From Delphinapterus leucas (taxonomy: Eukaryota; Chordata; Mammalia; Artiodactyla; Monodontidae), in NCBI RefSeq assembly GCF_002288925.2, contig NW_022098030.1, positions 8,965,702 through 9,029,701 of the forward strand: DNA of 64,000 bases, read 5' to 3'. This document shows, in pieces, positions 1 through 10,690 of this stretch (positions are counted from its first letter, which is position 1; each line of letters opens with the position of its first letter). The notes under the pieces were generated by a model. That model was given only the letters and a program-made list of their open reading frames with translations. It was not told the origin of the DNA and searched no databases. Both the position numbers and the translations under genes were made by a program.

Positions 1-30
1 TATATATATACACACACAAACACTCAACAC
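1..30. repeat. TA/CA-rich simple repeat at window edge
   Basis: Alternating TA followed by CA dinucleotides and CA-rich sequence. It probably continues to the left of the window. Confidence 0.6.
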
Positions 31-338
31 ACGTATTTGTTCTGCACACTGATAGACTAAAACCTTGGCCTCTTCAATGTAACCTCCCTCTTTATTCCCT
101 AAGTCTACCTTCCTACTTTCTAGTACAGCCATTGTGTTTCACCTCTTCCTGTTGGACCATATATTCTGATATGCAGTACTCCAAGAAATAGTTCAATGGC
201 CTGAGATATAAAACCTGAGAATATCACTGAAGAGCTATACAACCCTTCTGAACACATGGCTGTGTTTTACTTGCATAAAATTAGCTATGACATGGAAATG
301 GAAAATTCAATGCATAAAAAATTAGGATAACTATGCAT

Positions 339-400
339 TCATCTAATATTTATTGAACACCTACTGTACATCAAGAACTGTTCTAGCTCTGGGAAGAAAC
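339..400 (-). mobile_element. L2 LINE 3' end fragment
   Basis: The plus strand reads as the reverse complement of the L2 3' terminus: an ATTTATTGAACACCTACTGT-like stretch followed by an eroded CTGTTCTAGCTCTGGG. Only about 60 bp is recognisable. A second, longer antisense L2 copy starts about 110 bp downstream, so the two may be one insertion broken by other sequence. Confidence 0.6.
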
Positions 401-506
401 CTTGTATCACTAAAACCATCTATTTCAAAGGACTTTTTACCGTATCACATTAAATCAGCTCTGACATAAGAAAAATTTCAATACATAATACCTTTGATAC
501 TTGTTG

Positions 507-1045
507 ATTCATCTAATATGTACTGAGTGCCTATTATGTTTCATTCACTATTCTAGGCTCTGGAGATATTTCAGTAAACTCAGCTTAACGTTTCAGTGGT
601 AGTTGTAGACAAAAACCAAATAAATATAAAACTAATTCCAGGTTACTATAAGTGCTATGCAGAAAAGCTAAAGCAGAGTTAAAGGGTAGACTGTGATGGG
701 TAGGTGCTATTTTATATGGATCTATCCAAGATGATAGACCAGGGGACACCTGAACAAAGTAAAAATTACATAGGGAGAGAGAAAGCCAAGAGAATACCTG
801 AGAAAAGACCCTACCAGACAGAGATAACAGCAGATACAAAAGCCTTGTAGTGGTGTTATGTTTGACATATTTAAGAATATAAAGAAAAAGGCCAGAGTGG
901 CTACCAGAGAGGGAGCCAGCATCCAGATCAGGTAGGGGATCCATTAGAGGCCTTGTCAAGATTTGGAATTTCCTCCTAAGTGTTAGGAAAAGTCATTGGA
1001 TGGTTTTGAATAGTGGTTGTAGAAGGATAGTGAGTCATTATTCTT
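507..1045 (-). mobile_element. L2 LINE 3' region, antisense
   Basis: Segments in the expected antisense L2 order are visible: the terminal TATT...GAGTGCCTA block, CTATTCTAGGCTCTGGAGATA, AAGTGCTATGCAGAAAAG, a GGCCAGAGTGGCTACC block near 891 and AGGCCTTGTCAAGATTTGGA near 950. It is highly diverged with many indels and retains no reading frame. L2 stopped moving before the placental radiation, so this is an ancient fossil. Confidence 0.7.
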
Positions 1046-1189
1046 GTTATTAAAGAATGCTTTTACGCTGTCCATCCAAGCTCTACAACCTGGAACCAAT
1101 CAATCTACCTTCCAGACTTAACAACATTATTCCATAAATCCTAATTCTCTAGGAAAAGATCCTGTCATCATTTCCCATTACTTCTGTCA

Positions 1190-1375
1190 TTGCTTATCAA
1201 AATCTTCTCATCTTTCAAGGCCTCCAAGGATAAATGCCACCTCCTTTACAAAGGAACTTTTCTGATTGGAATAATTTCTCCATCTTCCACTTTTTATCTT
1301 TTTGATCTCTCCATAAGTTTTTATTTCTATGTTATTCCCTAGAGGTCCTGTTATTCAATACAACTGTCCAGTAAT
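1190..1375 (+). mobile_element. L2 LINE 3' fragment, sense
   Basis: A CTTTCAAGGCCTCCAAGGAT block, then AAATGCCACCTCCTTTACAA and a TTTTCTGATT block, match the sense L2 3' part (last ORF2 residues into the UTR). It lies just downstream of an antisense L2 fragment, so the two are independent insertions or a rearranged one. Confidence 0.55.
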
Positions 1376-1699
1376 CAGTCAAATAATTGAAAAGGTCTAT
1401 AAAAATGTGGAATTTTTAACATTGAGATATTCACATCATATTTTATAGTAAATTAAAATATGTAATTACACATTCATGAATATTTTAGTGTAGGGCCAAG
1501 ACCTTTTCTTTGAGTGTGGATCTATTGATTAAAGTTTTGCATAATGCTCTCTCCTAAACCATGCTCATAATGCTTTGCCTACTCATCTCAATTTTACTTA
1601 ATATTGAGCAGCAACTTAAAGAAACCTGTATATAAATCTCAAGGTAAAAATCTTTGAAAGTTTATCAGTTTTCTGTCTTTTAGTATCTTCCAGAATCTT

Positions 1700-1880
1700 G
1701 CTGCTCAAAGTATAGTTTATGAACCAACACCCTCATCATCATATCTTGGAACTCGTTAGAAACACATAATCTCCAGATCTTTACCAAAATTAATTTAATG
1801 TGAATCCACACTTTAACAAAATCTCCAAGTGATTCTTGTAAACATAAAACTTGGCTAAATAATGGTCTAGCACTTATCCA
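1700..1880 (+). mobile_element. MER5A-like hAT DNA transposon remnant
   Basis: The block order AAAGTATAGTTTATGAACCA, GGAACTCGTTAGAAACACA, TTTAACAAAATCTCCAAGTG, ATTCTTGTAAACATAAAACT and TGGTCTAGCACT parallels MER5A, a non-autonomous Charlie-family hAT element of about 190 bp. The length fits a nearly complete copy. No transposase is expected or seen. Confidence 0.7.
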
Positions 1881-2039
1881 ATTCAACTGCAATTTTTAAA
1901 AAACTACCTTTATTAAATCTCTTCAAAATATTGAGCTTAGTTTTCATAGACACAACTACTTTCTCTCTTGATCTCTATTTTTTCTGCACTTATATTTCAT
2001 TTGTATATGAATCTGCAAAAAAGACTTAATAACATAGTA

Positions 2040-2555
2040 GGCCTGAGACTGTTCTCCTTAGAAAGTCCTGCTTGCAAAGCTGGCCCTTGGCTGGTGTTAG
2101 GGTGCTTGAAAGGGAAACAATTCTCTACATTGGTATAAAGTTGTCTCGAAATAGTAAAAGTGGCTCTCTGTGCTTAAACTGTGCCAATGATGTAGTTTAT
2201 GGTGAACACTTGCTCTCCTTCTGAGAGTCTGCAATTGTGGTGTATGCTAGGTAGAGGATTCTGTTACTGACTTTCAAAAACCCTGGACTCCTAGGCTCAC
2301 ATAGGTTTCCCTGGCAGATAACACTTTACTAGTTGTCACAACTAGTTTCAAGGGAAATTAAGTGTATCCTGTGTGATTCCACTGGGAGAGGACTCTTGGA
2401 AATTTGTGCCAGGTCTCCTAACTTTGTATCATTCACCTTTTCTGTTTGCTACTCTGCCTTGTGTCCTTCCCTGTAATAAATCTTAGCTGTGATTACAACT
2501 ATATACTGAGTCCTTCTAGCAAATCACCCGAGTTGGGAGCAATCTTAGGGACTCA
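2040..2555 (+). mobile_element. Solo-LTR-like element, family unassigned
   Basis: A block of about 500 bp, less AT-rich than its flanks, whose end resembles an endogenous retrovirus LTR: a CTGCCTTGTGTCCTTCCCTG stretch, a polyadenylation signal AATAAA at 2475-2480, then a TACTGAGTCCTTCTAGCAAA block and a GGGAGCAATCTTAGGGACTC tail. No internal retroviral genes flank it, so a solo LTR is inferred. I cannot name the family; an ERV1-type LTR is likeliest. The 5' boundary near 2040 is a guess. Confidence 0.45.
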
Positions 2556-4095
2556 AAACACAAAGTAATTCTAAATTAAATTACCATATTACTAAAATAA
2601 ATACAGCTGATTTTGGAACACACAAAACTGATTTTTAGTGAGCATACATCCCAATTAGCAAGAGCAAAAGTACATGGATCTCAAGAGTCACCAAGGGCAA
2701 TTAGTACATCTCAAACATAGATCAGCATATTTTCAGAGTGATGAGGAGATAATATTGGTTAATTCTCCAAGGATATAAAGCTCTCCTTAAGGCAAGATCT
2801 AAGCTTAACAGACCTATTTTCCCCCACAGAATATAACACTGTGCCCTACACATAACAAGCTATCAGGGAATATTTATTAAAGAATTATTTAACTGTTTAA
2901 ATATTTGACTGAATTATATTTTAAGCAAGGTAAAAGAGTCACTATTTTTAAATAAAGGAAATGTAAATGACATGTACAGGTAAATCCAGTTTGTCTATAA
3001 ATATTTTTAACAAAAGAAAACATACTATGTTTCCAGTTTTTCACTATCAACTTACTATGTCAGTAGTTTATTCTCAACATAAAGCAAAGTACTGTGTTTT
3101 TATTTTATTGGCTGCCTATTTCAGGTTTTATGGGTTTTATTCTGGATCACTAAAGCCCTCTAAGGCAGAGAAAATCACAGGGGTATTCCTGCTCCAAAAC
3201 AAATCTGACATTCCCCAAAGCCATCATTCTTCTTAAGTGGTCAACAGATTCACTTCAATTTGTTGTACTGATATAAAACTTGAACTCTGAAAACTAAACA
3301 CCCCAGGAAGCTATGATCCTTCTATGATAGTTTGAAGGGCTTTGCCATTTAGACAAGTAAATGACTCCATTTAGAAACTATTATGAAAACCAAGAACAAT
3401 TGTTAAAATGTTGATTTATCATAATGTAGGTAAATTGCTTTACTTTGCAGCTAACATGATTTCCCACAGCCTTTGGTCACCCAGAGAGGGTTAACTTTAA
3501 AAACATTAACTTAGAATGGCCTCTGATATACATGTGCTAAAAATCATTTCATTATCATTTTTTTCTGAATTAGAACACTTTGAATACCTAGACATCTGGT
3601 ACCAACAAAGTCCATGTGATCATAATTTTGTCTGAATCCTCAAAATTACTGGTCAACTTCAACTTGTATTGGGCTGACACATGTAACCCTGTGGAATGGA
3701 ATACTGTTATGTACAATTTTCCACCTAATTGATGCAGAATCTTTTGTACTCATCATATATAAAGGGCCACAAAATAATATCTTGCTAAAGACATTTAGAA
3801 CATTTATGGACAAGGAAAACTAATTTTAAATTATAGATTTCATTTTAAGTTGACTAAAGCTATATCTTCCTATAGGATTTTTCTCCTTGCCTTTAACCAT
3901 AGATTTCACAAGAATGTTAGCATACTGAAACAATTTGAGATATTTATAAAGGCAAGAAAAGGGTCTTCTGCTATCCTAAGGAACAAATAAAGTGGTTTTT
4001 ACATGAATCATTTTTCATTCATATGCTAGTAAGTTCAGAACAATTAAAAAATTCCAGAATAACTGTATTTTAAATTTACCTGAGCATCATTCAGC
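2556..4095. other. No recognisable feature (2556-4095)
   Basis: AT-rich DNA with no repeat family, exon or RNA gene that I can identify. An 89-codon open frame at 2967-3236 has no recognisable domain and a composition expected by chance. Confidence 0.5.
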
Positions 4096-4130
4096 AATAT
4101 ATATATATGTATATATGTATATACATATTT
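4096..4130. repeat. TA-rich microsatellite
   Basis: An interrupted (TA)n/(TATG)n tract. Confidence 0.8.
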
Positions 4131-5547
4131 TATTAAGATGTTGAATCTAACATATTGATTCAGAGACCAGTCCCGTAGTTGATGCATAAAGGAACAAAAT
4201 AAATATCTCTTGAATAAAAAAATAAATGAAGGCATTAACAAATAAATGAGTGAATGTGTAAATTAGTGAGAGAATTTTACAGGGATAGATCCTGGCCTCT
4301 CTGAAACTACAAAATTTACTAGGAGAAAAAGAAGAGGTGTCTAACATAGTACTTTTTTGCCTTTAACATATTGTTAAAATAACAACACAGACATTGGGAT
4401 TAGGAGAACAAAACATCATGCTGTATAGTAATTCTTTGTGATGCATGATTCACCCCTCAGTTCTTAATATCTAAATCAAATAAGAGGCTATCATACTATC
4501 ACAGATGTTTCTAATCACGGGTTTATTTACCAACCTATATAAATAGTATGAGAAGTATTTGTTTGTAGAACATGTACGCGTATATCAGAATTCCCAATTT
4601 CTTTTAAATGTGTTTTTCTAAGTCCCCGTAAGGGTCTTTGTTAATTACTACACTCACTTTTAAAATTGGAAAATTGGAGATGAGATAATTACATGACTTG
4701 CAAAAGGGTTTAAATCAAATAGAAAATCATGCAATAAAATGATTCTGTGCAATAAAATCATACAGTGTGATGCAAAGGTGTTAACTATTCTTATAGTCAT
4801 CAATGCCATTGTGAAATAACAGATCACAAAGTAGTTTTTTTAATTCTTGATTTTGGAATTTCAAAATTTTTGGATTTTAATTCTATTGGAAAATTCAAAA
4901 GAAAGACAAATGCATCAACCATCAATGTTAAATCACATGGAAGTTCTTTTGTCAAAGAAGATAAAGCAAAATGTCAGTAGACTGTCTTTGAAAAATACAG
5001 TAAAACCCCAGGCCTGAAAATATACAGAGAATGAGATGTGTTTTGCTCTGATTTCCAAAGCCTGAGATCTGCACATAATACATCAGCTTTGATTTATTTC
5101 CATTCCTTGACTTCCTCAAATACCTGGTACCTAATTCTGATGTTTTCTTTCAAAATTAGTATTTTAATGTCCTTATACACTTTATATGGGGGCTGTTTCC
5201 ACTATAATCATTTTCTAGTGGAAGAGAATGATGTGATTCAGTCTGTGCCTTGGGATGATACTTTATCATCTGTCTTTCCTTTCAGTATAAACAACACTTT
5301 AAAATGTTCACTTGATGCCTGAATGGAAAGTCTGGAGTATTTATATTTATGGAATACATGAAAAAAAAATTGCAAATCATTGTCATAAAAAGAAGAATCA
5401 CTCCTCAAACTATGCAGGAAAAATTGACTGAGAATTTACATATATATTTTATATATTTACATATGTATTTTAAATTTTTGTATGTTATGTCAAAATAAAA
5501 TTGTATGTAGTATGTAAATGATTTGGTTGTGATGTCAATAACATTTG
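4131..5547. other. No recognisable feature (4131-5547)
   Basis: AT-rich sequence. Around 4660-4710 there is faint similarity to a MIR core, too weak to call. A TATA/TTTA-rich patch lies at 5440-5480. No gene seen. Confidence 0.45.
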
Positions 5548-5880
5548 GATTCTTGGCAAGTCAGAAGAGCTAGGACAATTTTGCAGGCCTCAGGTATTGG
5601 AACCATCAGGGTTGCCTCCTTCATTCTCGTCTCTGCATTCCTTTGCATGTTGGCTTAATTCTCTCTTGCTGCTAAGATAAACCTTCTGCCAGTCAGGGGC
5701 ATGGCATTAACAAATACTGGGCTCAAATTTTCACATCTTAGTGACATAATTGAAAGAGCTCTTACTCCATCAAAAGTTGGAAATACCCCAGTGAAGGGGT
5801 ATGACTGGCTGGGCTTAGGTTCATGGCCACTTCTCAAACCACTGCCATGGCCAGGGGGCAAGTTCCATAGAAAATATATT
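5548..5880. other. Possible ancient repeat, unassigned
   Basis: A block less AT-rich than its surroundings, containing GGGCTTAGGTTCATGGCCAC and CACTGCCATGGCCAGGGGGC near 5814-5861. It has the look of an old medium-reiterated element (LTR or DNA type), but I cannot assign it. Two overlapping short open frames on opposite strands here are not supported as genes. Confidence 0.3.
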
Positions 5881-5915
5881 AGTTCTCATTTGCACCACAA
5901 GTTACAGTTAAGATG

Positions 5916-6060
5916 GAGTTACTTTGCTCAATAGAGGAGGAGATGTTGGCAATGAAAACAATGCAATCACAACATAAATGTCCAACATTATTTACATTAA
6001 CTATTAGCAATAAAAATGTAAAACAAATTGCCTATAAACAAAATTAAAATATAGTGTTAT
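5916..6060 (+). repeat. Direct repeat copy A (pairs with 7841-7985)
   Basis: It begins GAGTTACTTTGCTCAATA and ends AAATATAGTGTTAT, the same as a second copy 1.9 kb downstream. Between those ends the copies differ by scattered substitutions and small indels; the CAAAATTAAAATATAGTG stretch is identical. It could be a local duplication or two copies of an unnamed dispersed element. Confidence 0.85.
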
Positions 6061-6944
6061 GTAAATATACGCTCACACAAGTGAACATGATCATTTTATT
6101 TCTCTCTCCTTTTTTCACTGCAAAATAAGATTCATAATTATCTTCTAAAAGGATTATTCTGAAATTAAAATACAAAATATCTTTAAGTAACAAGGGCTTA
6201 CCTTGACACAAAGATCATGACTCATAATTTGTTGCTAATTGTTCAAAATTTAAATGGTCACAAGCTATATTCACTTTGAAAGAATTCTGCTAATCTTGCC
6301 TAAGTATTATTTTGAAAACAATATGCTTTGGGGTTATTATTTTTGTTAATAATAATGCCACTCATCATTTTGATATTCTGGATATATTGGCATTTGCATT
6401 TGTAGAATACCAGCATAAATGAATACACGTATCCTATATATATAACACAAAGTGATAACTCAATAAAAGGAAAATTGAATAACAAAAAAAATTATCTTTT
6501 ACTATTGATATACATTTCTTCTACCAAGGTGTATATTTAGCATGGTGCTTTTATAAGTAATCTACTTTTATAATTTCTCTCCAGAGATTATCACCTCAGA
6601 GAAGCAATTGTACTAGAAATAATTACTCTGTGGCAATATTGTGATTTTCTACATTAGCTGGGTGGAGTGAAGGTGAAGAACCTTGCCTTCCAGTCAACAA
6701 AACAAGAAAAACTTTCCACAGCTCAATATTACTGAAAAGAAGGACTCGGTGCATCTCAATTATATGAGTAGGAAGTTGTGATGTGTTTGAACATTTATAA
6801 AACCTAAGTCTATATTTTCAGATTTTCTCTGCATTTCCTCAGTTTACCTTTCACCTAGGAGTGTTTCATAGTATAACTCTTTCCTAAAGTTTAATTAAGA
6901 AGATAATTTTTTGTAAGTACATAATGGCCAACCATGTACAAATA
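6061..6944. other. No recognisable feature (6061-6944)
   Basis: AT-rich DNA without recognisable repeats or genes. Confidence 0.5.
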
Positions 6945-7385
6945 ACTGTCGCCTCAAGCCACACCAGCCCAAGAATTGATACGGGGATTTATTACCAGTA
7001 AAAAGCTCCATACATTGTTTGCTACCACCATATACCAAGGTGCAGACCCTGGTCCCCTCAGGCTCACTCTCCATGCAGAATTAGGGAGAATTCCCAAGAG
7101 GTAGCTGAGGCCATCTATCAAACAAATTTAGGAACTTTCTACCCATAATTTCTGTGGCTACACTGTAAATCCTTCAGGTGGCGCTGTTCTCACCACACAC
7201 TGTTAAACTGTTCTGGACACCACTATTTCCTTTGTATGCCTTAAAGTCCAGTGGTCATCAAAGCCAGCTCGACTGCTGGCTCTACTTCCAGTTACCCTTA
7301 GACACAGCTATGATTCCCCGTGGGCAGTATCAAACCTGTCAGGCACTATCTGTTCCAGGTGCTGTGACAAAAAGACAAAATTAGA
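6945..7385. other. Unassigned block of higher GC
   Basis: About 440 bp noticeably richer in G and C than its flanks, including AGACCCTGGTCCCCTCAGGC near 7045 and a CTTCAGGTGGCGCTGTTCTC stretch near 7172. It looks like an old LTR or other imported repeat. The plus-strand open frame 7178-7384 (68 codons) has no recognisable motif, and I do not call it a gene. Confidence 0.3.
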
Positions 7386-7439
7386 GAATGTCCATTAGTG
7401 TTACATTCTGAGCCAAGTTCTAGAGCAATGCTTAATAAC

Positions 7440-7625
7440 AGGTATCACTATTTTAGCACTCACAATGTACTAGGCACTCTGCTAAATCATCTCATCCAAT
7501 GTTCATTATTTAAAAATTAAAATCTGAAGCTAAAATTATTGAGTAAATTGTTCAGTAAGCAGCAGTGCTGATTTCCCTACCTACGTTTGACTCCAAAACT
7601 CAGCTTCTGAACCATGCTTCTAAAT
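7440..7625 (+). mobile_element. MIR SINE, sense
   Basis: Segments match the MIR consensus in order: a TACTAGGCACTCTGCTAAAT block, CATCTCATCCAATGTTCATT, an eroded core, then GTTTGACTCCAAAACTCAGC and TTCTGAACCATGCTTCTAA. The span of about 185 bp fits a partial old copy. Confidence 0.65.
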
Positions 7626-7840
7626 ATTTACAGAGGTTTCATGAAACATTCTTTCAGCTTTTATTTAAAGCCCTTTCTTAACCTCTAAGTGAGTCTATGA
7701 GCTGCCGTGCTGTGAGAAATCCAAATGGAAAGCACTATGTTCTATGCAAAATCTTTCTACCCCACAACCCTGATACTGTGTTAAAGAGCTAAGCCTGTTG
7801 TATCTGATTTTCTCTTTGGAACAAGTTTCTTTCCAAGATT

Positions 7841-7985
7841 GAGTTACTTTGCTCAATACAGGGGTAGATGCTGGCAACCAAAACAATGCAATTACAACAT
7901 AAATGTTTAGCATTATTTACATTAACTGTTAGCAATAAAATGTAAAACAAATTGCATATAAACAAAATTAAAATATAGTGTTATA
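7841..7985 (+). repeat. Direct repeat copy B (pairs with 5916-6060)
   Basis: Second copy of the segment at 5916. It shares both boundaries but carries independent substitutions (for example GGGGTAGATGCTGG against GAGGAGATGTTGG) and a 1-base shorter A run before TGTAAAACAAATTGC. Divergence suggests an old event. Confidence 0.85.
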
Positions 7986-8109
7986 TATAAATGCTCAGAT
8001 GCATAAGATGCCTAAACATCCTATATAAACAGATATAAGCTCTAAACCTGCCTGGAAATATCTTAGCCCAGCAACGGATAAAGCTGGTATCTGTGTATCT
8101 GTTATCATC

Positions 8110-8255
8110 TGGTCTAGAGTAAAAATTCTCCAACTTTTTCGTCCTAGGACCCCTGACACCCTTAAAAATTACTGAAGACCTCAAAGAACTTTAACATGTG
8201 AGTTATGTCTGTGTATATTTACCATATTAGATATTTTTAAAGTATAATATCTTAA
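8110..8255. mobile_element. Ancient interspersed repeat, unassigned
   Basis: CCTAGGACCCCTGACACCCT, TTAAAAATTACTGAAGACCT and CAAAGAACTTTAACATGTGA, followed by ATATTTACCATATTAGATAT, match a common old mammalian repeat that I remember but cannot name with confidence, probably a non-autonomous DNA transposon. Confidence 0.4.
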
Positions 8256-8324
8256 ATAGAACCACAAATTCTTTGCAGTTCCTTCAAACAATAGTCTATA
8301 TCAGAACTTTGAATATTTGCTAGC

Positions 8325-8722
8325 CTTTTGAGTTGCTTTGACCAGAATAATGCAGCAGAAGTGACATTCTATGACTTCTGAGACTAGGTCTTAAGACAAT
8401 TTGTAGCTTCTGCTTTTGCTCTTTTAGAATTCCAAAACCACCATGCCCTGAAGAAACCACACCTAGTTTACGAGATTAGAGGCCTCCTGGAGGAGAACTT
8501 AGATGCCCCAACTAACAGACTTAGGAGTAAGGATATCCCGTACTTTGTAGCCCAGCCAATCCTCAGCTGACTGCAGCCTCATTATTGAGCTTAGAGGAAA
8601 CCAAGAGAGGAAACTCTCATTCATCCCAAATAATATGGAGAAATAGTAAGTCACTGTTGTTTTAAACCATTAAGTTTGGGGTGAGTTTTTACACAGAAAT
8701 AGACAACTGTTATGGAAATCTT
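8325..8722 (+). mobile_element. MLT1-type MaLR LTR, sense
   Basis: Ordered landmarks of a MaLR LTR: GACCAGAATAATGCAGCAGA, AGTGACATTCTATGACTTCT, ATCCTCAGCTGACTGCAGCC, then TTGTTTTAAACCATTAAGTT and a terminal AATAGACAACTGTTATGG. MaLR elements are non-autonomous relatives of ERV-L endogenous retroviruses. Only the LTR is present, with no coding sequence. It is old and diverged. Confidence 0.7.
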
Positions 8723-9485
8723 ATGCAATCTTAGAGTAGTTTTGGGCTCCTAAAAATTTGAAACACAAAGAAAATTAGATTCTAGATAATGAAAAAAATA
8801 TAATGTTACTTTAAATATAATTCACCCAAAGTGCTTTTTTCAGCTTATTTCCATTTTTTTTCCCGAAACCTTTGCTCTTCTGATTTTCTGAAAACAAGAA
8901 CTAGCTTGATTTGAAAAGACAGCTTACAGACTGGGAGAAAATATTTTCAAACACGACCAACAAGGGTTTAATTTCCAAAATATACAAACAGTTCATACAG
9001 CACAATATCAAAAAACAAACAACCCAATCTAAAAATGGGCAGAATATCTAAGTAGACATTTCTCCAAAGACATACAGATGGCCAACAGGCACATGAAAAA
9101 ATGCTCAACATCACTAATTATTAGAGAAATGCAAATCAAAACTACAATGAGGTATCAGCTCACTCCAGTCAGAATGGCTATCATCAAAAAGTCTACAGAT
9201 AATAAATGCTGGAGAGGGTGTGGGAAAAAAAGTGACTCTCCTACACTGTTGGTGGGAATGTAAATTGGTACAGCCACTATGGAGAACACTATGGATATTC
9301 CTTAAAAAACTTAAAATAGAACTACCATATGATCCTGCAATCCCACTCCTGGGCATATATCTGGAGAAAACTATACTTTGGAAAGATACATGCATACCAA
9401 TGTTCATTGCAGCACTGTTTACAATAGCCAAGACATGGAAGCAACCTAAATGTCCATCAACAGATGAATGGATAAAGAAGATGTG

Positions 9486-9522
<37 letters not shown>
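9486..9522. repeat. (TG)n(TA)n microsatellite inside L1
   Basis: A compound TG then TA tract sitting where L1 normally encodes WYIYTMEYYS, so it arose by expansion of the coding TATATA segment. Confidence 0.9.
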
Positions 9523-9527
<5 letters not shown>

Positions 9528-9834
9528 GAATATCACTCAGCCATAAAAAAAAAAATGAAATAATGCCATTTGCAGCAACATGGATGGACTTGGAGATTAC
9601 CATACTAGGTGAAGAAAGCCAGACAGAAAAAGACAAATATCATATGATATCAGTTATATCCAGAAGAAAGATACAAATGAACTTATTTGTAAAACAGAAA
9701 TAGACCCAGACATAGAAAACAAATTTATGGTTACCAAAGGGAAAGATGGGGGGGCGGGGCAGGGATAAATAGAAGGTTGGGATTAACATATACACACTAC
9801 TAAATATAAAATAGATAACTAAAACAACCTGAAA

Positions 9835-9836
<2 letters not shown>

Positions 9837-9869
<33 letters not shown>
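9837..9869. repeat. (GT)n microsatellite
   Basis: Uninterrupted GT repeat of about 16 units inside the L1 3' UTR. Confidence 0.9.
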
Positions 9870-9871
<2 letters not shown>

Positions 9872-9981
9872 AACTACATCACTGTGCTGTAAACTTGGAA
9901 CTAACATGACATTGTAAATCAACTATACTTCAATTAAAAATAGATTAAATTAATTAACTAATCAAAGAACTAGCTTTATTT

Positions 9982-10490
9982 ACACAATAGCTTTTGCGAA
10001 GGTATAAAAAAATTTCCCAAGACTCTTCAGCTATTCCTTCAAGTGATGTGTGTGTGAATGCACACGCACATGCATACATGTGTGCTTAATATTTAAATTT
10101 TTGGCAACTTCTGCTGATTATTTGAATAGCTGAAACATTTTAATGTCCCTTTTGTATATGTAGCAAGAGTTAGTATAATGGTGCCCAGGATCCTTAATTA
10201 TTATATTAATACATTTTTCGATGTGTTCTAGTTTTAAGTGAAATGTACAGATTCTTTGACATTGAGGCTTTGTAAGAACAGGTCTAAATTAAACACAGAG
10301 TTGAGACAATTATCTGGCTACACCCTATTATTAAGAAAAAGCAGAGGTCTGAAGTTGAACATTTTCAGATTGGCTGTCTACATTGATTGAGTCATCCAGC
10401 TTTCCATTATAGTTTTTTGCAAACATGATTCAAGTCTTTTTGATACAAAATACCTTTAGGTACATCTATATCCATATAACAAAATGGATT
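9982..10490. other. No recognisable feature (9982-10490)
   Basis: AT-rich DNA between an L1 fragment and a SINE. No gene or repeat recognised apart from a short CA/TG-alternating patch near 10048-10085. Confidence 0.5.
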
Positions 10491-10499
10491 GTTTTGGGT

Positions 10500-10690
10500 T
10501 TTTTTGCGGGCTCTCACTGTTGTGGCCTCTCCCGTTGCGAAGCACAGGCTCCGGACGCGCAGGCTAGGCGGCCATGGCCCACGGGCCCAGCCGCTCCGCG
10601 GCATGTGGGATCCTCCTGGACCGGGGCACGAACCCGTGTCCCCCTGCATCGGCAGGCGGACTCTCAACCACTGCGCCACCAGGGAAGCCC
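10500..10690 (-). mobile_element. CHR-type tRNA-derived SINE, antisense
   Basis: Reading the minus strand, it starts GGGCTTCCCTGGTGGCGCAG (10690 downward), where GTGGCGCAGTGGTTGAGAGT overlaps the pol III A box. The B-box-like GGTTCGTGCCCCG follows, then the GC-rich body (CCACATGCCGCGGAGCGG) and a short A tail, seen as T's at 10500-10506. About 190 bp is typical. No clean target-site duplication was found. I attribute the family to the cetacean CHR group from memory. Confidence 0.9.

Larger units (their letters stand above)
8913..9964 (+). mobile_element. 5'-truncated L1 LINE (ORF2 C-terminus + 3' UTR)
   Basis: The insertion starts inside ORF2 and runs to an A-rich 3' end. Translation in several frames gives the conserved ORF2 C-terminal region: a CCHC-like stretch (HCWWECK, near 9250), then [35 protein letters not shown] and [11 protein letters not shown], later CNGIS-type sequence around the microsatellite. 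Frame breaks occur near 9100, 9480 and 9550, so it is dead. The 3' UTR contains the block ACATATACACACTACTAAAT and a (GT)n tract. Its UTR resembles that of the plus-strand L1 at 54167 more than that of the minus-strand one at 47289. It lies between imperfect 17-bp target-site duplications. Confidence 0.9.
8896..9981 (+). repeat. Target-site duplication flanking the 8913 L1
   Basis: AAGAACTAGCTTGATTT at 8896-8912 and AAGAACTAGCTTTATTT at 9965-9981 agree at 16 of 17 positions and bracket the L1 fragment exactly. This is the expected signature of target-primed reverse transcription. Confidence 0.85.

Noticed and set aside
585..959. 124-codon minus-strand open frame
   Set aside because: It lies within an antisense L2 fragment, has no recognisable domain, and overlaps another frame on the same strand.
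9114..9546. 140-codon minus and 108-codon plus open frames
   Set aside because: The plus frame is L1 ORF2 C-terminus and is recorded as such; the minus frame is its shadow.
10500..10690. tRNA gene
   Set aside because: The A- and B-box similarity is that of a tRNA-derived SINE; the sequence cannot fold as a full tRNA with an acceptor stem, and it has an A tail and dispersed copies.
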